In this document: piece by piece, positions 5,258 to 10,304 of the stretch
How the letters are laid out: every line of letters starts with the position of its first letter
How positions within the stretch are numbered: position 1 is the first letter of the stretch
Assembly: GCA_017998755.1 (NCBI GenBank)
Contig: JAGOCL010000055.1
Location: 1-10,304 of the forward strand
Direction: 5' to 3'
DNA: 10,304 nucleotides
Source of the DNA: Spirochaetota bacterium
GTDB taxonomy: Bacteria; Spirochaetota; GWE2-31-10; MWDO01
Program-made: the position numbers and the translations under genes
The notes under the pieces: generated by a model
Told to the model about the DNA's origin: nothing
The model's database searches: none
What the model saw: only the letters and a program-made list of their open reading frames with translations

Positions 5258-7442
5258 CAAAAATAAAATTGATAATGAAACAAAAGAAATCATTGATTCT
5301 TTTATCATGGAAAGCTCAGAACTACTAGATAAAGCGGAAGTATCTCTACTGAAAATAGACGGCGACGCCAATCAAGAGATAGTAAATACGGTGTTTAGAA
5401 TGTTTCATTCTATTAAAGGTTCCGCCGGCTACCTCAATTTTAATAATATAAAAAACGTTACTCACGAATCGGAAGCCCTGTTAGATCTGATAAGGAAAAA
5501 AGAGATAATTCCGACGCAAGAGATAATTGAAACTCTATACAAATCTGTCGATTTTTTGAGGCAAATAATAAAAAACGTCGAAGTCGAGCTTGACGACGAG
5601 GGGTACGAATCCCCCGCTCAAATAATCATCAACGATATTTCAAAATCAATACAAAATGTGAATCTTGAGATTGAAAAGAAAGAAATATCTGAAAAATCTA
5701 TCGATAGCGAAGATTTTTTTGCGACGTTTGTTTCCGAATCAAATTATATACTTGAGGATATTGAAAAGAAAATTGTTGAGTATCAATTCGACGACGAAAA
5801 CGGTTCGTTTATAGACGATGTTTTTAGGGGAATTCATACAATCAAGGGGAATGCGGGATTTCTTGGATTTGACGTTCTTGAAAACAGATGCTTTGATCTT
5901 GAAAGTATTTTAGATCATCTTAGAAATAGCTCCAAGAGTTTATCCGCTCCGGGAATAGCGTTATTATTAAAAGAGATCGATTTTATCAAAGAAAATATCA
6001 ACTTTCTACACGTCAAGATTGACGAAAAAGATAGAGAAAAAATTGACAACGATAATCATCATAAGCATAACAGATTGCTTGGGGATATTTTAGTTGAAAT
6101 CGGAGCGGCGACACGCGAAGACATAGACAAAGCCCTTGAGATCCAGGGGAGCAATCTGCTCGGCGAGATACTTGTCAAGCTCGGCGTTACGACTCAGGAT
6201 AAAGTCGACGAAGCGATTGAAATCCAAAAAAGTCAGAAAGGCGACGTAAAAGAAAGTCAGACGACTTTTGTTAAACATCAAGATATAAGAATCGATTCTA
6301 AGAAACTGGATTTTCTTTTTGACGCAGTCGGCGAAATGATTACTACCGGAGCTATGCTGGTAAACGATCCTGAAGTTAGGGCTCTAAATTCCGACAACTT
6401 CAATAAAACGGCAAACAGATTTAACAAGATAACTAGAGAAATACACGAAATTACTATGTCAATGAGAATGATTAATCTCGACGGACTTTTTTCAAAGATG
6501 AAGCGTCTGGTCTGGGATATATCGAAAAAAATTAACAAGAAAATAAATTTTACCGTAACCGGCGAAGATACGGAAATAGATAGAAACGTTATACAGGAGA
6601 TATCCGATCCGCTTGTACATATCTTAAGAAATGCGATAGATCACGGTATCGAAAATAGAGAGAAAAGAGTTGAATTAAATAAAACTGAAGCGGGAAATAT
6701 AACTCTAGCGGCAAAACACGAGGGGAATGAAATCTGGATATCGGTATCCGACGACGGATCGGGACTGAATAAAGAAAAAATATTGAAAAAAGCCGTAGAA
6801 AAGGGATTGATATCGGGCGAAGACGTTAATATGAGCGATCAGGAGATATACCAATTAATATTGAAACCGGGGTTTTCTACGGCTGACACGGTATCGGATA
6901 TATCGGGTAGAGGAGTCGGTATGGACGTAGTCCAGAGGAACATAGATAATTTAAGAGGCAGTATTGAGATAATAAGCCTTCCCTCCAAAGGAACTGAGAT
7001 TATTCTAAAGATTCCTCTAACTCTCGCTATAATGGACGTAGTATCCGTCGAGGTTGGTAATAGCGTACTTTCAATCCCAACCATCGACGTTTTGGAATTT
7101 TTAAAACCCGAAGAAGAAAAAATATTAAATACCGATGAAAGCAATCTTATATATAATTTACGCGGCGAAATTATACCCATTATCAGACTATGCGATTTCT
7201 TTAGCATTAAAACAGATATTAACAATATTACCGACGGTATAATAATAATAGCTACAAATAACAGACAGAAAATCGCTCTGTTTGCGGATAAAATACTCGG
7301 TTCTTATCAGATAGTAATAAAGCCGATGTTCGATCAGTTTGGCTCGGTTAAAGGAATTATGGGAACGGCTATCATGGGAAGCGGCGACGTATCTCTGGCT
7401 ATAGATATAAACGGGATTATTACGAATTCGATAGAAGGATGA
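5250..7442 (+). CDS. cheA: Chemotaxis histidine kinase CheA with two Hpt domains
   Basis: CheA passes phosphate from ATP to response regulators under receptor control. This 730-residue copy has two P1/Hpt domains: H53 in HSIKGSAGYL and H196 in HTIKGNAGFL. In the position of P2 (~275-327) it has two 24-residue repeats, LLGDILVEIGAATRED.. and LLGEILVKLGVTTQDK.., each ending in IQ. These resemble the MshEN/GspE N-terminal repeat. The dimerisation domain starts near 345 (RIDSKKLDFLFDAVGEM). The ATPase domain has the N-box NAIDHGIENREKR (461-473), G1 DDGSGL (501-506) and G2 SGRGVGMD (552-559). A CheW-like P5 domain (~590-725) docks to CheW and receptors. All catalytic motifs are intact. It starts inside the response regulator gene and is followed by the MCP and cheW, so a soluble array component of that receptor is the natural reading. 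Confidence 0.97.
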   Translation: MSNKNKIDNETKEIIDSFIMESSELLDKAEVSLLKIDGDANQEIVNTVFRMFHSIKGSAGYLNFNNIKNVTHESEALLDLIRKKEIIPTQEIIETLYKSVDFLRQIIKNVEVELDDEGYESPAQIIINDISKSIQNVNLEIEKKEISEKSIDSEDFFATFVSESNYILEDIEKKIVEYQFDDENGSFIDDVFRGIHTIKGNAGFLGFDVLENRCFDLESILDHLRNSSKSLSAPGIALLLKEIDFIKENINFLHVKIDEKDREKIDNDNHHKHNRLLGDILVEIGAATREDIDKALEIQGSNLLGEILVKLGVTTQDKVDEAIEIQKSQKGDVKESQTTFVKHQDIRIDSKKLDFLFDAVGEMITTGAMLVNDPEVRALNSDNFNKTANRFNKITREIHEITMSMRMINLDGLFSKMKRLVWDISKKINKKINFTVTGEDTEIDRNVIQEISDPLVHILRNAIDHGIENREKRVELNKTEAGNITLAAKHEGNEIWISVSDDGSGLNKEKILKKAVEKGLISGEDVNMSDQEIYQLILKPGFSTADTVSDISGRGVGMDVVQRNIDNLRGSIEIISLPSKGTEIILKIPLTLAIMDVVSVEVGNSVLSIPTIDVLEFLKPEEEKILNTDESNLIYNLRGEIIPIIRLCDFFSIKTDINNITDGIIIIATNNRQKIALFADKILGSYQIVIKPMFDQFGSVKGIMGTAIMGSGDVSLAIDINGIITNSIEG

Positions 7443-7443
7443 A

Positions 7444-7539
7444 CTCACCCCCCAACCCCCCGATGTTTAGGACAAACAAGTGTCGCTGTAGGCAGGATGC
7501 CGAAAAGCGACCTCTCTTTTCCAAAAAAGAGGGGGAGGA
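7444..7539 (+). repeat. CTCACCCCC-type intergenic repeat, copy 1, interrupted
   Basis: This starts 2 nt after the cheA stop. The outer parts, CTCACCCCCCAACCCCCC (7444-7461) and CCTCTCTTTTCC...AAAGAGGGGGAGGA (7511-7539), match the uninterrupted copy at 9447-9490. The right part folds by itself: CTCTTTT with AAAAGAG plus three outer pairs. The hairpin is not followed by a T-run, so at most it is a weak or processing-type terminator between cheA and the MCP. The position right after a stop codon is the same in both copies. Confidence 0.75.
7462..7510 (+). repeat. 49-nt hairpin-forming insert within the repeat
   Basis: Relative to the copy at 9447, 49 extra bases are present. They form TGTTT-AGGAC-AAACA (7464-7478), then a nested hairpin with outer stem GTCGCT/AGCGAC (7482-7487 and 7506-7511) and inner stem GGCA-GGA-TGCC (7491-7501). 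It looks like a small palindromic element placed inside another repeat. Its identity is unknown. Confidence 0.55.
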
Positions 7540-7604
7540 AGATCAAAGATGAAACAACGGGCTTATGCCTTTTGTAATATATTATGTTAAGGGAAAAAAA
7601 TTTT

Positions 7605-7610
7605 AGGAGG
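7605..7610 (+). promoter_or_regulatory. RBS deciding the MCP start
   Basis: AGGAGG lies 6 nt before the ATG at 7617. The longer in-frame ATG at 7584 has no such site, and it would add 11 charged residues before the membrane segment. Confidence 0.85.
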
Positions 7611-7616
7611 AGTAAA

Positions 7617-9446
7617 ATGTTTAAGAATTTAAAAATCGGACCGAAGTTAATTGCAGGGTTTGTTTTAGTTGCAATAATAGCGGGGTTTATAGGGGTATTT
7701 GCAATCTATAATATGAAACAGCTTGACGAAGCGGATACGTTTATGTATGAAAAAACGACTTTACCAATTTCATATTGCGTATATTTAACCGAGTCTTTTC
7801 AGCGAGCAAGAGTAAATTTGGTAAAAATGTTTACGACAAACGATAAAAAAGAGATTGACGGCTACTATAAAAGAAATCAGGATTTTGAAAAAATCCTTGT
7901 TGATTATGAAAAGAAATATGAATTCACAATAATTGATGAGAATGATAAAAAGCTTTTCAATGAATATCTTACAAGTAAAAAAAAATATTTTGAAGAAACA
8001 AATAGCATTTATAAATTATTATTAAACGATAACATAAATGAAGCTCTAGTTATTCTAAATGGATCGGCGTTTGAAGCGGCAAATACTCATAATGCAAATA
8101 TTCAAAAAATTATAGAATTAAATATTGACTCAGCTCATAAAACAGCAGAAGACAATACAAAACTTGCAAATACTATTTCAATAATTATGATATTGATAAC
8201 AATATTTGGATTCATTTTGGCGCTAATTTTAGGGATTTTTCTATCCCAATCCATCTCTAAACCTATCGGAGTTGCAACTGATCTTGCTATTGAAATAGGG
8301 AAAGGAGACCTTCTTGTAACCGTTCCCGAAATCTATTTAAATCGCGGCGATGAAATTGGCAAATTAGCAATTGCTTATAAAGATATGATAAGTTCCTTAA
8401 AAATAAAAAGCGACGTTATTGAAAAAATCTCGCAAGGGGACCTTACCGTTAATCCGGTAGCGGTAAGCGATAAAGATAATCTCGGTAAATCGTTGATAGT
8501 AATGGTCGATTCCTTGAACGAGATACTCGGTCAGGTAAATATCGCCATCGATCAAGTATCAAGCGGATCGGTTCAGGTATCTCAAGCAAGCCAATCGTTA
8601 TCTCAGGGAGCTTCGGAACAAGCGTCAAGTCTTGAAGAGATAACTTCGTCGGTAACCGAGGTCAACAGTCAATCAAGACAGAATACCGAGAACGCAACAC
8701 AGGTCAATCAGATCTCAAAACAAGCGATGAATAGCGCAAATGCCGGCAACAACAAGATGAAAGAGGTCGTATCTGCGATGGTAGATATCAATAAATCTGC
8801 AGAAGGAATTAAAAAGGTGGCGAAAGCCATAGACGATATCGCTTTCCAGATAAATCTTCTTGCTCTTAACGCTAACGTCGAGGCGGCTCGAGCCGGTAAA
8901 TACGGAAAAGGTTTTGCCGTTGTAGCGGAAGAGGTTCGCAATCTGGCAGTCAGAAGCGGTCAATCGGCAAAAGAGACGACGCAATTAGTTGAAGATGCGA
9001 TAAAAAACATTAGTAACGGCAACTCTCTGGCTAACGAGACTTCAAAGCAGATCGACGATATAGTGGGCATCTCTTCAAAAGTGGCGGACATAGCGGAAGA
9101 GGTAACAACGGCAAGTAAAGAGCAGACGACGGCTCTTGAACAGATCAATACGGCGTTATCTCAAATCGATCAAGTAACTCAAGCAAATACGGCGAACGCC
9201 GAGGAGTCTGCGTCGGCGGCGGAGGAACTGGCAAGTCAATCGGAACAGTTAAAAGCGATGATAGGGAGATTTAACTTGAGAAATCAGAATAATTCGGCGC
9301 AAACGCTTTATTCGAAAGATAATACTACAAAGAAATCAAATAAAACGGCCCAAACCAGAGCGATTACTCATATTGAACATAAAGTAAATATCAAGAATCC
9401 TAAAGACGTAATAGCGCTTGACGATAACAATTTTGATACTTTTTAA
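7617..9446 (+). CDS. Methyl-accepting chemotaxis protein, 4HB-type sensor
   Basis: This is a 609-residue inner-membrane chemoreceptor. TM1 is at ~10-32 and TM2 at ~186-208. Between them lies a ~150-residue, mostly helical periplasmic domain resembling 4HB_MCP (start FKNLKIGPKLIAGFVLV). A HAMP domain follows (~209-261) and then a second HAMP-like unit (~262-314, with EKISQGDLTV and DNLGKSL). The long cytoplasmic hairpin has the conserved tip DIAFQINLLALNANVEAARAG (~408-428), where CheA and CheW bind. The C-terminus has no NWETF-type tether and instead ends in ALDDNNFDTF after a ~45-residue linker. The ligand is unknown. The N-terminal half is much poorer in CpG than the signalling half, so the sensor part may have a different history. 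It lies between cheA and cheW and is likely their cognate receptor; CheD is a plausible modifier. Confidence 0.96.
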   Translation: MFKNLKIGPKLIAGFVLVAIIAGFIGVFAIYNMKQLDEADTFMYEKTTLPISYCVYLTESFQRARVNLVKMFTTNDKKEIDGYYKRNQDFEKILVDYEKKYEFTIIDENDKKLFNEYLTSKKKYFEETNSIYKLLLNDNINEALVILNGSAFEAANTHNANIQKIIELNIDSAHKTAEDNTKLANTISIIMILITIFGFILALILGIFLSQSISKPIGVATDLAIEIGKGDLLVTVPEIYLNRGDEIGKLAIAYKDMISSLKIKSDVIEKISQGDLTVNPVAVSDKDNLGKSLIVMVDSLNEILGQVNIAIDQVSSGSVQVSQASQSLSQGASEQASSLEEITSSVTEVNSQSRQNTENATQVNQISKQAMNSANAGNNKMKEVVSAMVDINKSAEGIKKVAKAIDDIAFQINLLALNANVEAARAGKYGKGFAVVAEEVRNLAVRSGQSAKETTQLVEDAIKNISNGNSLANETSKQIDDIVGISSKVADIAEEVTTASKEQTTALEQINTALSQIDQVTQANTANAEESASAAEELASQSEQLKAMIGRFNLRNQNNSAQTLYSKDNTTKKSNKTAQTRAITHIEHKVNIKNPKDVIALDDNNFDTF

Positions 9447-9490
9447 CTCACCCCCTATCCCCCTCTCTTTCAAAAAAAGAGGGGGAGGAT
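9447..9490 (+). repeat. CTCACCCCC-type intergenic repeat, copy 2
   Basis: This begins at the base after the MCP stop codon. CCCTCTCTTT pairs with AAAGAGGGGG (9461-9485, loop CAAAA, one G-T pair). No T-run follows on either strand. It matches the outer parts of 7444-7539. Such pyrimidine/purine palindromes occur as dispersed repeats in many genomes; a role as an mRNA 3'-end or processing element is possible. Confidence 0.75.
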
Positions 9491-9534
9491 AAAAAAACGT
9501 GAGTTGATTTTCTAAAAATAATAGGAGGAATTGA

Positions 9535-10038
9535 ATGAAAGAAGATAATGGCGCATTATTGCTTGACGACGACGATATCGATACCATGACTAATAAATAT
9601 CTGGTTTTTAAACTTTGTAGCGAAAATTACGGGATTGATATACAATATGTAAAAGAGATTATTGAACTGCAAAAAATTATTTCAATACCGGATATGCCCG
9701 AGTACATCAGAGGGGTCATAAATTTACGCGGTATGGTAATACCGGTAATGGATTTACGAAGAAGGTTTCATAAGGAGACGAAAGATTTTGACGACAGGAC
9801 GTGTATTATAGTTATAAATATTTTTGAGAAGAATACCGGTCTGATTGTCGATTCTGTGGACGAAGTAGTAGATATACCGGAAACTAACATTGAACCGCCG
9901 CCGAATTATAGCTCGGACTTAAAAAGTAAAAACTTTATTAAGGGGATTGGAAAATTCAATAACGAATTGAAGATTATTCTTGATCTTGAGAAAATGATAA
10001 AAGAAGAAGATCTTGATGTAAACGAGCCGGCAGTTTGA
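9535..10038 (+). CDS. cheW: Chemotaxis coupling protein CheW
   Basis: CheW bridges CheA P5 and receptor tips in the array. The 167-residue protein has the expected SH3-like fold pattern: KYLVFKLCSENYGIDI (21-36), VKEIIELQKIISIPDMP (39-55), the conserved RGVINLRGMVIPVMDLR (59-75), then IIVINIFEKNTGLIVDSVDEV (91-111) and a closing KIILDLEKMI helix. The domain proper begins near M18; the first 17 residues are an acidic extension containing LLDDDDIDTM, which resembles the C-terminal tail of the MCP just upstream. AGGAGG at 9523-9528 lies 6 nt before the ATG at 9535, supporting the long form. The gene is preceded by repeat copy 2 and followed by a 10-bp hairpin before another receptor gene. Confidence 0.96.
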   Translation: MKEDNGALLLDDDDIDTMTNKYLVFKLCSENYGIDIQYVKEIIELQKIISIPDMPEYIRGVINLRGMVIPVMDLRRRFHKETKDFDDRTCIIVINIFEKNTGLIVDSVDEVVDIPETNIEPPPNYSSDLKSKNFIKGIGKFNNELKIILDLEKMIKEEDLDVNEPAV

Positions 10039-10051
10039 TCGAAAGTAGTAT

Positions 10052-10075
10052 AGCAAGGGAGTCCGCTCCCTTGCT
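10052..10075 (+). terminator. Strong hairpin between cheW and the next receptor
   Basis: AGCAAGGGAG-TCCG-CTCCCTTGCT forms a perfect 10-bp stem with a 4-nt loop, 13 nt after the cheW stop. The following TGTATATA is not a proper T-run, so intrinsic termination would be weak. RNA processing or 3'-end protection that sets expression of the next gene is equally possible. It ends 7 nt before the ribosome binding site of the next gene. Confidence 0.5.
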
Positions 10076-10092
10076 TGTATATAGGAGCGAAT

Positions 10093-10304
10093 ATGTTATT
10101 TATAAATAAAATGAAAATTGGAAGTAAGTTAACTTTCATTATTGTATTTTTCTTTATCATAATAATTTTTTTAATCAACTTTTTTATCGGATTTAGGGTA
10201 AATAAGATGTCTCAAAAGGACGTTAAAGCGATTGCCGAAGAGAGCGCAAATCATTATGCAAATGTCGTAAAAGCGCAGTTGGAAGTCGCTCTGGACGAAG
10301 CGAG
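10093..10304 (+). CDS. Membrane chemoreceptor, N-terminal fragment (3' partial)
   Basis: Seventy codons are visible before the window ends. The start ATG follows AGGAG (10083-10087) by 5 nt. The protein begins MLFINKMKIGSKL, then has a very hydrophobic segment of about 23 residues (TFIIVFFFIIIIFLINFFIG, ~14-33). This is followed by an amphipathic helix (DVKAIAEESANHYANVV) that continues as KAQLEVALDEA. A short basic N-terminus, one membrane helix and an Ala-rich helix with this spacing is how dCache-type chemoreceptors start. Position directly after cheW supports an MCP. HAMP and signalling domains lie outside the window, so a sensor kinase or diguanylate cyclase with the same input domain cannot be excluded. 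Confidence 0.75.
   Translation, partial: MLFINKMKIGSKLTFIIVFFFIIIIFLINFFIGFRVNKMSQKDVKAIAEESANHYANVVKAQLEVALDEA

Noticed and set aside
6839..7225. 128-codon - strand frame inside cheA
   Set aside because: It is a shadow of the cheA coding frame, with no recognisable domain and no initiation signal.
9336..9587. Open frame of 83 codons on the - strand
   Set aside because: It reads across the CTCACCCCC repeat, giving the familiar PPPLFLKERGIGGE string, and across the ends of the MCP and cheW genes; there is no RBS or domain.
1..10304. CRISPR arrays, tRNA or rRNA genes, transposases, toxin-antitoxin or defence genes
   Set aside because: None seen: there are no regularly spaced direct repeats with unique spacers, no cloverleaf-like segment, and every long frame is assigned to signalling genes or GxxExxY.

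Overview
The window is a bacterial chemotaxis and two-component signalling cluster, with every convincing gene on the + strand. Both ends are cut inside genes: a sensor kinase at the left edge and a second chemoreceptor at the right edge. The DNA is low in G+C. Shine-Dalgarno sites of the AGGAGG type precede most genes, and the receptor has a periplasmic-type sensor domain between two membrane segments. The combination of CheD and a CheX-type protein with a duplicated-Hpt CheA, plus a good sigma-54 promoter, fits a motile diderm bacterium such as a spirochaete, a Fibrobacterota-like lineage or another deep-branching group. The sequence alone does not let me name the taxon.

Layout. (1) 1-2545: two overlapping kinases, a PAS-GAF-HisKA_2 histidine kinase (5' end missing) and a receiver-kinase hybrid. 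(2) 2557-3036: cheD. (3) 3085-3528: a small insert-like cassette, a GxxExxY-family PD-(D/E)XK gene between inverted arms, each made of three CRCGAAR units at 9-bp steps; its CpG content is much lower than that of the flanking genes. (4) 3597-4439: cheY and a CheX-like protein whose phosphatase motif has Thr where Asn is expected. (5) 4440-4768: a 329-bp regulatory gap with two identical-arm dyads (GTATC-N4-GATAC), a -24/-12 (sigma-54) promoter and a leader able to form alternative hairpins. (6) 4769-10038: response regulator with a coiled coil (TTG start), cheA, a 4HB-type MCP and cheW. (7) 10093-end: the start of another membrane receptor.

How the parts fit. The second block is a core signalling array: receptor, CheW coupler and CheA kinase, with CheY or the 4769 receiver protein as phosphoryl acceptors. 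CheD would deamidate receptors, and the CheX-like protein would dephosphorylate CheY-P if it is still active. No cheR, cheB or flagellar gene is visible. The first block may feed another signal into the same system; this is inferred from position only.

Points most worth following: the sigma-54 promoter with upstream tandem dyads and structured leader in front of the RR-cheA operon; the GxxExxY cassette splitting the operon; a tandem MshEN-like repeat in CheA where the P2 domain normally sits; and a shared acidic motif at the receptor C-terminus and the CheW N-terminus.
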